A stretch of 64,000 nt of DNA from Polynucleobacter sp. AP-Jannik-300A-C4 (lineage in GTDB: Bacteria > Pseudomonadota > Gammaproteobacteria > Burkholderiales > Burkholderiaceae), in contig NZ_CP061316.1 of NCBI RefSeq assembly GCF_018688335.1, forward strand, positions 434,001 through 498,000, read 5' to 3'. The notes under the pieces were generated by a model. That model ran no database searches. It was not told the DNA's origin and was given only the letters and a program-made list of their open reading frames with translations. This document shows positions 8,446-16,549 of this stretch, piece by piece (within the stretch, counting starts at the first letter, position 1; each line of letters begins with the position of its first letter). Position numbers and translations under genes: made by a program.

Positions 8446-10008
8446 ATGCCAACAGTAGGTCAAATTCGAATGCAAGCAGCAGCCAGTGGCGTAAATGCCG
8501 CAGGTAGCAAGTCGGGCTCAATGCCCGGCGGCTCGGCTATGCCTGTGGGATTTGAGGCCTTCTTGTCAGCGCTAGACCGCTCTACAGCTTCTCGTCGTGA
8601 TGCCCAGTTAAATTCTAGTCAAACTAGTACACAAGGCGCTTTTGCTATGCAAAATTTGCCTACTATGGGTAGCAAACAGGCTGGGGCTGCAAAAAATTCC
8701 GATCCAGTTGAAATGTTGATGGCAGAAATAGCCGCACAGGGCTTGCTGAACGTTGCCTTCCAAAATCCAAGTCAGGTTAATCAGACGAATGGTGTAAGTA
8801 ATGCTGATGCCAACGCTAATATCCAGAGCTTGCTGAGTAGTTTAGATACACAACAAAATCAATCCTTATTGGGATTGGCAAATGGACAACAGCTCGACGC
8901 AAAACAAACAGCCTTAATCAGTCAAGCGCTCTCCAAAGCAATGAAAGCCTCTGGTCAGGGCGCGGAAGTTGCTATGCAAGGTCAGGCAGCTTCTTTACTG
9001 CAAGCATTGCAGCAACAGTCCTTGGGTCAGCAAAATACCCAAACCCCAGCACAAATTGCTAGCACTATTCAGAGTCTGGCGCAGAAAAATGGCATTACTT
9101 TGCCGCCAGAAATTCAGACTCAGTTAACCAATCTGATCAATAAGGGCTCGGAAACTGGCTCAATTAAGCTTTTGGGAATTGAGGGAGCTGGACAGCAAAC
9201 ATCCGCAGTAGTTGTGGAGCAGGCTGGTGTAGTTGATCCTAACAAGGCCACTACTATTCAAAACGTAATTGATCCTAAAACTCCTAACGTTTTAACTAGT
9301 GCTGGCGACAAATTGGCCAAATCTAAGACCTTGGATGTCAACTTAACACCAGGCAATGTAGCTGATAAAGGCCAGTTTGCTAAAGGTGGCGCACCATTGA
9401 TGAGTGCGAGTGCTGTAGATGCCAAGGGCGCAGTAGAAGCACAAAACTTGTCCCATGCTGAAAAGCAAGAATTTAAAGATGCTTTAAATTTAAGTGAGAT
9501 TACTGCAAGTAATGGCAGTTTAGCTAGGGCTGATGCTCAAAATTTAGGCAATCAACAGAAGATCGAATTGAAAGCATCAGAAGTTTCCTTGGCCTCAGGA
9601 CCCTTGCATGAGCAGGTCATGAGTGCAGCGAAGTCTGGTGGCGGTCGGATTATGTTGGAATTAACCCCTCCAGAGCAGGGAACCATCCGAATTGACCTTA
9701 GAATTGACCAGGCCGGACGTGCACACCTCATTGTTGAGGGTGCTAGTGATGCCACCAAGTCCCGTCTCGATCAGGGCGGTCAAAACCTGAAAAATGAATT
9801 TGCTCAAATGGGCCTGAATTTATCCCTCGATTTAAGGCAGGGTGGTCAATCTCAGCAGGCTCGAGAGCAAGGTTTTGGCAGTTCTCGACAAGGTTTTTAC
9901 AACAGCCAATCTACGATTTCTCAAAGCTCAAATACAACATTAGCCATCGGTTCTGCCGGATCAGGTGATAATAGGGGAAATAGCGATACAGTCCACCTGT
10001 ATGCTTGA
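8446..10008 (+). CDS. fliK: Flagellar hook-length control protein FliK
   Basis: Secreted molecular ruler that sets hook length and triggers FlhB to switch export from rod/hook to filament substrates. Of its 520 residues, roughly the first 390 are Gln/Ala/Ser-rich and poorly conserved (ruler part). The C-terminal hook-control domain begins near 395 with MLELTPPEQGTIRIDLRID and ends near 485, followed by a Ser/Gln/Gly-rich tail. A clean GGAG ribosome-binding site precedes ATG 8446. It is longer than the Salmonella protein (about 405). The partner FlhB is encoded at 31104. Confidence 0.92.
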   Translation: MPTVGQIRMQAAASGVNAAGSKSGSMPGGSAMPVGFEAFLSALDRSTASRRDAQLNSSQTSTQGAFAMQNLPTMGSKQAGAAKNSDPVEMLMAEIAAQGLLNVAFQNPSQVNQTNGVSNADANANIQSLLSSLDTQQNQSLLGLANGQQLDAKQTALISQALSKAMKASGQGAEVAMQGQAASLLQALQQQSLGQQNTQTPAQIASTIQSLAQKNGITLPPEIQTQLTNLINKGSETGSIKLLGIEGAGQQTSAVVVEQAGVVDPNKATTIQNVIDPKTPNVLTSAGDKLAKSKTLDVNLTPGNVADKGQFAKGGAPLMSASAVDAKGAVEAQNLSHAEKQEFKDALNLSEITASNGSLARADAQNLGNQQKIELKASEVSLASGPLHEQVMSAAKSGGGRIMLELTPPEQGTIRIDLRIDQAGRAHLIVEGASDATKSRLDQGGQNLKNEFAQMGLNLSLDLRQGGQSQQAREQGFGSSRQGFYNSQSTISQSSNTTLAIGSAGSGDNRGNSDTVHLYA

Positions 10009-10035
10009 TATTATTGAGTAAAGAGGAAGACAGCG

Positions 10036-10788
10036 ATGGCTGAAGAAGAGCGTATTGAACCGACTTTAGATCCAAATGCAGCAGCGCCTGCTGCGGCTGC
10101 TTCAGGCCCTCCCGCACATGGCGATGGTTCCGAAGAAGCCGAAAAGCCTAAAAGCAAAAAAACACTTTTTATCATTATTGGTTTGGTAGTTGTGATTGTT
10201 GCTGCAGTTGGCGGATATATGTATATGCAGCACTCAGCCGAAGCAAAGCGTTTGCAAGAGGCTGAAGCAAAGCGCCCAGAAAATATCCTGAAGAAGCAGT
10301 TGATGGAGCGCAAAGAAAATGCGCCACCAATCTACATCCCGCTTGAAGAAATGATTGTTAATCTTCCTGGTCGAGGTGGTGAGCACTATCTTCAGGCAAA
10401 GATTGTTTTAAGAACCAATGATTCTGCTACTGAAGGCAAAATCAAGAATTTCATGCCAGTCATTCGGGACAAGATCATTACTGTTTTGTCATCACGTCAA
10501 ATGCAAGAGTTAGCTACGGTTGAAGGTAAGGTCATGATGGCACGAGAAATTGCCTTGGTGATCAATTCCATTATTGCCCCACAGCTAACTGCGATTTATA
10601 TTTTGCAACAACAGCCGGGCACCGCTGATATGCAAAATTTAGAGCGTATTGGTGCAGTTCCCAAAGAGACATCCTCTGGTCAAAAAATTACTGGGGAAGC
10701 AGCAAGAGCAGCTGCTGAATTCTGGAATGTCACTGAAATGGATTTGCCAGTGCAAGCTGTGTTGTTCAGTTCTTTTGTGATGCAGTAA
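10036..10788 (+). CDS. fliL: Flagellar basal-body-associated protein FliL
   Basis: Inner-membrane protein that encircles the stator units and stabilises torque generation under load. The 250-residue product has a cytosolic Ala/Pro/Glu-rich N-terminus, one membrane span at about 41-63 (LFIIIGLVVVIVAAVGGYMY) and a periplasmic stomatin-like FliL domain (IPLEEMIVNLPGRGGEHYLQ, then RDKIITVLSSR). At 250 residues it is longer than the common 150-180 because of the N-terminal extension and an insert near 190-230. It lies between fliK and fliM as is standard. Confidence 0.9.
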   Translation: MAEEERIEPTLDPNAAAPAAAASGPPAHGDGSEEAEKPKSKKTLFIIIGLVVVIVAAVGGYMYMQHSAEAKRLQEAEAKRPENILKKQLMERKENAPPIYIPLEEMIVNLPGRGGEHYLQAKIVLRTNDSATEGKIKNFMPVIRDKIITVLSSRQMQELATVEGKVMMAREIALVINSIIAPQLTAIYILQQQPGTADMQNLERIGAVPKETSSGQKITGEAARAAAEFWNVTEMDLPVQAVLFSSFVMQ

Positions 10789-10820
10789 TCGACCACCTTA
10801 GAAAGTCCACTTAGGAAAAC

Positions 10821-11918
10821 ATGGCGGCAGAGGAAATCAATGTCGAGATGAACATTGACGCTGAAGATCAGCGTGCAATGTTTGATAAATCGAAGATCAT
10901 TGCTCGGCGCCGCATGCCGACTTTGGAGTTGATTCACGAGCGCTTCAGTCGTGCAGTTCGACTCACTCTTTTCAACATGATTCGTGCACCGATTGAAGTG
11001 CAGATGCATCTTCCGGTAGTCAAGAGTTATCAAAAATTCGTAGATGAGTTTCCTGAGCGTACCAACATCAACATTGTTGGTATTCGCCCATTGCGCGGTG
11101 TGGGTTGCTGGATTGTGGATCCAGGCGTGGTTTACATTGCGATTGACAATATGTTTGGTGGCGAAGGGCGTTTAGCTCCGCGCCTGAATTTGCGTGAATA
11201 CACTGCAACAGAATTACGTATCATTCGCCGCTTAGTTGACGCCTTTCTCAGTGAGTACGAGAAAGCGTGGAAATCTGTCTATGAAATTAAGTTTGACTTC
11301 ATGAGACAGGAAACCAACTTCGGTTTTGCCAAGATTACCTCTCCTGGTGAGATGGTGTTGCACTCTAAATTCACTATTGAGATTAATGGCCGACCAGGCG
11401 ATATTGATCTGTGTATCCCTTTTTGGGTGTTGGAGCCGGTTAAAAGCATTCTGTACAACAATATGCAAGGCTTCGCGACCGAGCCTGACCAGCATTGGAC
11501 TGATTTATTAAATGATCAAGTTCATGAAGCCCCTGTTACTGCAGTAGCAGTTTTAGCTCGTAAGCAAATGCTGCTCCGTGAAATTACCTCACTTTCAGTT
11601 GGGGACATCATTCCTATTGAGATTAATGATCCTGTGACCGTGTATGTAGATGGTTTGCCGGTAATCAAGGGTCAATATGGCACGAAAGATGGCCGTTATT
11701 CTGTAAAAGTTGGCACGATTCAACATCCTGCAGAATTCCTGAAGAGTCCTCTTGAAAGTGCTCGTCTTGGCCCAAGCATGATGCGCAGTGCTGAAAAGGG
11801 CGAGCTTTATGAGCAACTTCCAGAAGTCGCCAAAAGTCATGTTGAAGTGCCTGAAAATCCAGACGCAAGCGATACAATTAGCGCAGTGACTGATGGCCTA
11901 GTGCCTGATGGTCAATGA
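10821..11918 (+). CDS. fliM: Flagellar motor switch protein FliM
   Basis: Middle C-ring protein that receives phospho-CheY and relays it to FliG. The CheC-like core (GGEGR near 113, LNLREYTATELRIIRRLV) and the C-terminal SpoA domain (about 255-330, VGDIIPIEINDPVTVYVDGLP) are clear over 365 residues. The N-terminus reads MAAEEINVEMNIDAEDQRAM and lacks a recognisable LSQxEIDxLL peptide, the usual CheY-P docking site. An in-frame TAG just upstream at 10812 rules out a longer start. The tail (about 335-365) is extended and acidic. FliM identity is firm; the missing docking peptide is an observation by eye. Confidence 0.95.
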   Translation: MAAEEINVEMNIDAEDQRAMFDKSKIIARRRMPTLELIHERFSRAVRLTLFNMIRAPIEVQMHLPVVKSYQKFVDEFPERTNINIVGIRPLRGVGCWIVDPGVVYIAIDNMFGGEGRLAPRLNLREYTATELRIIRRLVDAFLSEYEKAWKSVYEIKFDFMRQETNFGFAKITSPGEMVLHSKFTIEINGRPGDIDLCIPFWVLEPVKSILYNNMQGFATEPDQHWTDLLNDQVHEAPVTAVAVLARKQMLLREITSLSVGDIIPIEINDPVTVYVDGLPVIKGQYGTKDGRYSVKVGTIQHPAEFLKSPLESARLGPSMMRSAEKGELYEQLPEVAKSHVEVPENPDASDTISAVTDGLVPDGQ

Positions 11919-11950
11919 AGCACAAAGAAAGTAGAGAATAGGGAATCACC

Positions 11951-12328
11951 ATGGCTGAAAACGATAACGATTTAGCAAAATCAATGACTAGTGCTGATGT
12001 ATCTGGTTCATTGAGAAAAGCCACCTTTAACAATCTAGAGGAAGGTGCTAGAACTAACCCAGACTTTAACGAAATTGATTTGGTGATGGATGTACCAGTT
12101 CAAGTCACAGTGGAGTTGGGTCGCGCCAAAATGCAAATTCGTAATCTACTGAACTTAACTTATGGTTCCGTGATTGAATTGGATATTCTGGCAGGAGAGC
12201 CGCTCGAAGTGGTAGTTAATGGATGCTTGGTTGCTCAGGGTGAGGTAGTGATTGTGAATGACCGTTACGGTATTCGCTTGACTGATATCGTTACTCCGGC
12301 AGAGCGTCTGCGCAAAATTAATCGTTAA
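11951..12328 (+). CDS. fliN: Flagellar motor switch protein FliN
   Basis: Lower C-ring protein that also docks FliH-FliI at the base of the motor. The 125-residue product has a variable N-terminus (about 1-45) and a C-terminal SpoA domain with DVPVQVTVELGRAKMQIRNL, the Gly/Glu turn GSVIELDILAGEPLEVVVNG and the terminal VTPAERLRKI. Length and motifs match the family. The upstream gene fliM ends 32 bp before, and fliO starts 5 bp after its stop. Confidence 0.96.
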   Translation: MAENDNDLAKSMTSADVSGSLRKATFNNLEEGARTNPDFNEIDLVMDVPVQVTVELGRAKMQIRNLLNLTYGSVIELDILAGEPLEVVVNGCLVAQGEVVIVNDRYGIRLTDIVTPAERLRKINR

Positions 12329-12333
12329 TTGAC

Positions 12334-12672
12334 ATGGACTCCTCGGTCGGAGGTATGTTGCTATTCTCATTTTTTTGGCTTGCACTTGCAGCCGCTCTCA
12401 TTTGGGTTGTTGCATTCTTGGTAAAGCGCGACTCAGCTACCCGCGCCAGTAATCCGCATGTGATGATCTTGGCTCAGCAAGCCTTAGGTCCACGTGAGCG
12501 AGTGATTGTTCTTAATGTCTTAAATCGAATTTTGGTTGTGGGTCATACCCCCAGTCAAATTACTCTGATAGCTGAGCTTGATCCCGAAGATGTTGCTAAT
12601 TTGAAGCCGCAAGCAGCAAGCGCAGATTTTGCAAATAATTTGCGCCAGTTTGTGAAAAGAAAATTAGGATGA
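12334..12672 (+). CDS. fliO: Flagellar export scaffold protein FliO
   Basis: Small membrane protein that assists assembly of the FliP pore complex. The 112 residues contain one N-terminal membrane span (about 8-29, MLLFSFFWLALAAALIWVVA) and a small cytosolic domain with the typical pattern of basic and hydrophobic strands (ALGPRERVIVLNVLNRILVV followed by GHTPSQITLIAEL). FliO is poorly conserved, so its position between fliN and fliP carries much of the weight. Its stop overlaps the fliP start by 4 bp (ATGA). Confidence 0.88.
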   Translation: MDSSVGGMLLFSFFWLALAAALIWVVAFLVKRDSATRASNPHVMILAQQALGPRERVIVLNVLNRILVVGHTPSQITLIAELDPEDVANLKPQAASADFANNLRQFVKRKLG

Positions 12673-13415
12673 AACGAAAAATATTCTGGTACTCATTTGG
12701 AATTACAGCCCTGATTGGGCTGTTTCCATTAGTTGCCTGGAGTCAATCTTTACCTCTTGTGACCGCTAAGGCGGGTGGCGGAGGTACGATGTACGCAGTG
12801 CCGGTAGAAACCATCATTGCGCTTACAGCGCTCAGTTTCTTGCCGGCCGCTTTGGTTCTCATGACCAGCTTCACGCGTATCCTGATTGTCTTTTCCTTAT
12901 TGCGTCAGGCGCTAGGTTTGACGACCATGCCGCCAAATATTGTTTTGATCGGCCTTTCATTTTTCTTGACGCTATTCATCATGAATCCCGTCTTTGATTC
13001 GATCTATAAGAATGCTTATCAGCCTTACTCTACTGGCAAGATGGGCTTTCCGCAGGCAGTAGAGGTAGGCGCTAAACCTTTAAAAGAATTCATGCTCAAG
13101 CAAACCCGTCGAGACGATCTCAATCTCTTTGCAAAAATGTATGGCCAAGAAATTGCCACGCGTGAGGATGTTCCATTTACTGTTTTAATTCCAGCTTTTG
13201 CTATCTCCGAAATCAAGACAGGTTTTCTGATTGGCTTCGTAATTTATTTGCCATTCTTGGTGATTGACTTTGCGGTTGCCAGTATCTTGACATCGCTTGG
13301 TATGGTGATGGTCTCGCCAATGATGTTTTCATTGCCACTAAAGCTAATTGTGTTTGCATTGGCTGATGGCTGGGCGCTCCTGTCTACTTCACTTGTGCAA
13401 AGTTACATTAATTAG
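12669..13415 (+). CDS. fliP: Flagellar export gate protein FliP
   Basis: Core subunit of the helical FliP5-FliQ4-FliR1 export gate. The 248 residues begin with a cleavable signal peptide (about 1-25, ending near AWSQS), as FliP proteins do. The conserved MTSFTRILIVFSLLRQALGL helix, the periplasmic domain (about 100-170) and the C-terminal hairpin (TSLGMVMVSPMMFSLPLKL) follow. Length and sequence are entirely typical. It starts by ATGA overlap with fliO and lies 5 bp before fliQ. Confidence 0.98.
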   Translation: MKRKIFWYSFGITALIGLFPLVAWSQSLPLVTAKAGGGGTMYAVPVETIIALTALSFLPAALVLMTSFTRILIVFSLLRQALGLTTMPPNIVLIGLSFFLTLFIMNPVFDSIYKNAYQPYSTGKMGFPQAVEVGAKPLKEFMLKQTRRDDLNLFAKMYGQEIATREDVPFTVLIPAFAISEIKTGFLIGFVIYLPFLVIDFAVASILTSLGMVMVSPMMFSLPLKLIVFALADGWALLSTSLVQSYIN

Positions 13416-13420
13416 CGCCT

Positions 13421-13690
13421 ATGGAAAGCGGAGTCATTATCGATTTGGTGTATCAAGCCTTAAGAATGGCAGCGGTATTGGCTGGTCCAATCTTGATGTC
13501 CTTGCTAGTAGTAGGATTGGTGATTGGTATTTTGCAGGCCGCTACTTCGATTAATGAATCGACTGTTGCCTTTGTTCCCAAGCTCATTGTGTTCGGCGTT
13601 GTGATCGTGATGATTGGCCCGATCACCTTAGTTTTATTTACTGACTATATTAAAGAGCTCTTTGCTCGCATACCTGGTTTGGTGAACTAA
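13421..13690 (+). CDS. fliQ: Flagellar export gate protein FliQ
   Basis: Two-span inner-membrane subunit (89 residues) of the flagellar export gate. The family signature GLVIGILQAATSINE/STVAFVPKL between the two hydrophobic helices (about 17-40 and 52-75) is evident. It is packed between fliP (5 bp upstream) and fliR (3 bp downstream), consistent with co-translation of the pore subunits. Confidence 0.97.
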   Translation: MESGVIIDLVYQALRMAAVLAGPILMSLLVVGLVIGILQAATSINESTVAFVPKLIVFGVVIVMIGPITLVLFTDYIKELFARIPGLVN

Positions 13691-13693
13691 TTT

Positions 13694-14476
13694 ATGTTGA
13701 CCATCTCAGGTCTTCAGATTGAGCAGTACATGGCAATCTTTATGTTTGCCTCAATGCGAGTGTTTGGACTTTTTCTCACCACGCCGCTATTTGCGTTTCG
13801 TGCCCTCCCAATGCAATTCCGTTTACTGGTAGCAATCTCCTTTGCCGCCTACATGATGCCTGTGATTTCCTCTGAGTTAATTCCTAATCCGGGCAGCATT
13901 ACTTTCTTTGCCTCAGTGATTGAGTTATGTATCGGGGCATTTATGGGGTTTGTGATTCGATTGGGTTTTATGGTGATTGATATTGCCGCAGAAATCTTAT
14001 CGTTTCAGGCTGGTTTTAGTTTTGCCTCAACGGCATTTCGAGATCCGGCTTTAGATTCTGGCTTGGTGGGTCAATTTTTGGGTCTTACCGCGATTGCTCT
14101 GGCCTTTTCTCTTAACATTCATTTGGTATTAGTTGAAATTATCTTGAGTAGCTTTAAAACAATCCCGGTTGGGGTGTGGCCAGATGCGTGGTCATCTAAA
14201 GGGGTGATGGAGTTAGTTGCTGCTTCATTTCGTTTGGGATTAATCTTATCCATGCCCGTACTACTCGTGTATATGATGTTTAATTTGACGCAGGCCTTTT
14301 TGGGTAGAACCAGTCCACAGATGAATTTATTTTCGGTTGGTTTTGCTGTCAGCATTCCTTTAGCATTCCTAGTTATATTTATGATTCTTCCTGATTTAAA
14401 AATTGTTTTGGAGCGCTCTCTTGAAAACCCACTGCAACTTATTCGCCAAGGCGTGGAGACACCCAATGCAAGATAA
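13694..14476 (+). CDS. fliR: Flagellar export gate protein FliR
   Basis: Polytopic membrane protein completing the FliPQR gate. The 260 residues show about six hydrophobic helices and the typical segments RVFGLFLTTPLFAFRALP, GFVIRLGFMVIDIAAEILS and GLSTAFRDP-like SFASTAFRDPALD. Length is standard. It is the last canonical gene of the fli operon. Its 3' end overlaps the next gene, a secreted non-flagellar protein, by 11 bp, so that protein is probably co-translated with it. Confidence 0.97.
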   Translation: MLTISGLQIEQYMAIFMFASMRVFGLFLTTPLFAFRALPMQFRLLVAISFAAYMMPVISSELIPNPGSITFFASVIELCIGAFMGFVIRLGFMVIDIAAEILSFQAGFSFASTAFRDPALDSGLVGQFLGLTAIALAFSLNIHLVLVEIILSSFKTIPVGVWPDAWSSKGVMELVAASFRLGLILSMPVLLVYMMFNLTQAFLGRTSPQMNLFSVGFAVSIPLAFLVIFMILPDLKIVLERSLENPLQLIRQGVETPNAR

Positions 14477-15248
14477 ATATTTAATCCAGTTTTTCTTGAC
14501 GCTGTCACTATTACTTCTTGGCTCTACTAGTTTTGCTCAGCCATGGCCTGAGGGTCCAAGCTCACCAGAGGGTGACACCAGTCAAGTTATGTCTGCTGAA
14601 GATAGGGTGACTATTTCTCAGAACTCCTTAGACCAAGCTCCTGTTGGTCCGGATGATTGTGAGTCAAAGTTTCCTTTTCCTTCCTCAGCCAAACGCGATC
14701 CTTATGCCGAAAATGGTCCAGAGGTCTGCAAGAAATTGCAGATTCGTGGACAAAGAATGCAATGTGAGGTGGATTCGCTTTTATTGGAAAAACCGACCAG
14801 CTCAACTACTGGCTCGAAAATTGAAATGGCTGCTTGGGCTCGTTGTAACATCAAGGTAGCATCGCTGTTAATTGAGGGTTATTACTTGCCGGCTAGTGAA
14901 ATTGAGCGTCGCCTGCAAATCTGTAGCGCCAATTTTTATGCTGACCCAGGTAAGATGCCTAAATTAGGTTGGTATCAACGTTTTCTCAGGTGGGCTACAA
15001 GTAATGATCTAACCCCGCCTCCAACTGATGCTGCGATTGAAGTGGCATTAAAACAATCCACACCGCTAGAGAATCATCAAGATGCTGCCGGTCTCATGAA
15101 ATGTGAGTGGATGTTCTCGCGGAGCAGATCTCCTGCAATTGACGTTTTACCAGGCGGAAGTCTTGCGGATGGTGATGGTGCCCCTCCTGTGGCGCCTAGC
15201 AAGAAGCCAGTGACCAAGCGCCCCGCTAAGAGCGCTACAAAGCCATGA
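14466..15248 (+). CDS. Secreted cysteine-containing protein of unknown function
   Basis: I do not recognise this family. From ATG 14466 the product has 260 residues and a clear signal peptide (IQFFLTLSLLLLGSTSFAQ). A longer reading frame reaches back to 14403 inside fliR but would bury the signal peptide, so it is not used. The mature part contains at least six cysteines, spaced as in a disulfide-bonded fold (DDCESKF, EVCKKL, MQCEVD, WARCNI, LQICSA, MKCEWM), and a Pro/Lys-rich tail. The start overlaps fliR by 11 bp, which ties it to the flagellar operon, and the carbonic anhydrase gene follows 49 bp later. A periplasmic role is inferred. Confidence 0.75.
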   Translation: MQDKYLIQFFLTLSLLLLGSTSFAQPWPEGPSSPEGDTSQVMSAEDRVTISQNSLDQAPVGPDDCESKFPFPSSAKRDPYAENGPEVCKKLQIRGQRMQCEVDSLLLEKPTSSTTGSKIEMAAWARCNIKVASLLIEGYYLPASEIERRLQICSANFYADPGKMPKLGWYQRFLRWATSNDLTPPPTDAAIEVALKQSTPLENHQDAAGLMKCEWMFSRSRSPAIDVLPGGSLADGDGAPPVAPSKKPVTKRPAKSATKP

Positions 15249-15297
15249 TTTATAAAGCAATATAAACACGAAGCCGAAAATATCCGTTAGAAAATCT

Positions 15298-16356
15298 ATG
15301 AATAAAAAAATCAAACTATCTATTTCATTGTTTGCACTTGCGTTGTCATATGCAATCAGTTCAAGTGCCATTGCTAGTGATGCACCGGCTCCTGCCGCAA
15401 GTGCTGATAAGCCTAAAGCTTCAACCACGGCCACAGCAGCTTCATCATCTAGTGATGACGATATGAGCAAGGCGCTCTTAAATAAGATTAATAAGGGTTC
15501 TGGCGATATTGTTATACGAACTGGCGATCTTCCAGCTAGCAATACCACTGCGCAATCTAAGCCTGAAAGTAAGCCAAAGGCAACTAAGGCAGCGGCTAAG
15601 GCGGTTGAAAAGGATCATCACGACGTGCATTGGTCCTATGTTGATGGTCCTGGCGGCCCAGAAAACTGGGGTAATTTAAGTAAAGACAATTTAGCTTGCT
15701 TAAAAGGTAAGACTCAATCACCTATCAATATCAATGTTGATAGAGCGGTGAAAGCAGAGCTCACACCTTTAGAGTTTCTTTATAGACCTTCTCAACTCGC
15801 CATCGTCGATAACGGCCATACGATTCAGGTGAATTACGGTGAAGGCAGTAATTTGATTGCTGATGGTCGTCAGTACAGATTAGTTCAATTCCACTTCCAT
15901 AAGCCCAGTGAAGAGGCGATCAATGGCGAGCGTACTGATATGGTGGCCCATTTAGTCCACCAGCACCATGATGGAAGTTTGGCAGTAGTTGGCGTATTAA
16001 TGACTACAAAACCACCCGCAGCAAGCAAAAAGTACTGGTGGGGAAGTGACGAGGTTAAGGAAAATGGACTCATTCAGACGCTTTGGAATAATGTCCCACT
16101 GATTAAAGGTAAGTCAGAAGCGCCTGGAGTGGTGATCGATGTAAACCAGATTCTGCCGGCTGATAAGAGTTATTTCACCTATATGGGTTCGCTTACAACC
16201 CCACCTTGCAGCGAGAATGTACTGTGGTTTGTGATGAAAAACCCAATTTATGTCAGCGAAGAGCAGGTCAAAAACTTTGATCGCATTTATCCAATGAATG
16301 CCCGCCCATTGCAGCCAAAGGGTGATCGTTTAGTAAAAGAAACCAAAGCTAACTAA
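15298..16356 (+). CDS. Periplasmic alpha-type carbonic anhydrase
   Basis: Zinc enzyme interconverting CO2 and bicarbonate. The 352-residue product has a signal peptide (about 1-26) and an unusual Ala/Ser/Lys-rich linker of about 80 residues. The alpha-CA domain follows (about 105-345) and begins with HWSYVDGPGGPENWGNL. Zinc ligands are visible as FHFH (H199, H201) and MVAHLVH (H218); spacing matches bacterial alpha-CAs. The substrate-pocket motif SLTTPPCSE is intact, so it should be active. It follows the fliR-linked secreted protein on the same strand without an obvious terminator, so it may belong to the fli transcript. A strong terminator lies downstream. Location in a flagellar locus is odd. 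Confidence 0.93.
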   Translation: MNKKIKLSISLFALALSYAISSSAIASDAPAPAASADKPKASTTATAASSSSDDDMSKALLNKINKGSGDIVIRTGDLPASNTTAQSKPESKPKATKAAAKAVEKDHHDVHWSYVDGPGGPENWGNLSKDNLACLKGKTQSPININVDRAVKAELTPLEFLYRPSQLAIVDNGHTIQVNYGEGSNLIADGRQYRLVQFHFHKPSEEAINGERTDMVAHLVHQHHDGSLAVVGVLMTTKPPAASKKYWWGSDEVKENGLIQTLWNNVPLIKGKSEAPGVVIDVNQILPADKSYFTYMGSLTTPPCSENVLWFVMKNPIYVSEEQVKNFDRIYPMNARPLQPKGDRLVKETKAN

Positions 16357-16363
16357 ATCTTGG

Positions 16364-16388
16364 CCTATTGGCAAAAGCTGCCAATAGG
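16364..16388. promoter_or_regulatory. Inverted repeat containing a GGCA-N5-TGCC site
   Basis: CCTATTGGCA and TGCCAATAGG form a perfect 10-bp inverted repeat around AAAGC, directly after the carbonic anhydrase stop. No T-run follows, so an intrinsic terminator is not obvious. The centre (16370-16382) has the GGCA-N5-TGCC form seen at 2605 and 16412. Its centre is 42 bp from that of the 16412 copy, about four helical turns, which would suit two activator dimers on one DNA face. Confidence 0.4.
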
Positions 16389-16411
16389 ATTGCATGGCAT
16401 TGTAATAAAGC

Positions 16412-16424
16412 GGCAATTTTTGCC
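16412..16424. promoter_or_regulatory. GGCA-N5-TGCC palindrome upstream of the flgB promoter
   Basis: GGCAATTTTTGCC lies about 160 bp upstream of the expected start of transcription from the sigma-54 promoter at 16550, a usual distance for enhancer-type activator sites. With flanks it shares GCGGCAA(A/T)TTTTGCC with the site upstream of fliF at 2605. This is a candidate upstream activating sequence for the regulator encoded at 1-1380. The function is inferred. Confidence 0.45.
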
Positions 16425-16428
16425 GATA

Positions 16429-16461
16429 TTAAGAAAACCCCATATTTTGGGGTTTTCTTAA
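16429..16461. terminator. Strong intrinsic terminator between fli and flg operons
   Basis: A 13-bp inverted repeat TTAAGAAAACCCC / GGGGTTTTCTTAA surrounds the 7-base loop ATATTTT. GC-rich inner stem plus A-run and T-run flanks make it an effective and probably bidirectional terminator, separating the carbonic anhydrase from the flgB promoter region. Confidence 0.85.
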
Positions 16462-16472
16462 TTCTAGGGCTC

Positions 16473-16488
16473 ACTTCGTCAACGAAGT
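16473..16488. repeat. Short perfect hairpin ACTTCGT-CA-ACGAAGT
   Basis: Seven-base perfect arms around CA, located between the terminator and the sigma-54 promoter of flgB. It is followed by GCGATAAG. A similar ACTTCGT...GCGATAAG arrangement recurs at 56043-56078, so it may belong to a small intergenic repeat family. Function unknown. Confidence 0.35.
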
Positions 16489-16549
16489 CAGCGATAAGGT
16501 GCTTAGCTTAAAAAGTTAGCGCTTACTAATTTAAATCTCCATATAAAAC

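Noticed and set aside
14403..14465. Earlier start for the secreted protein after fliR
   Set aside because: It would add 21 residues ahead of a clear signal peptide and lies inside fliR; ATG 14466 is better.
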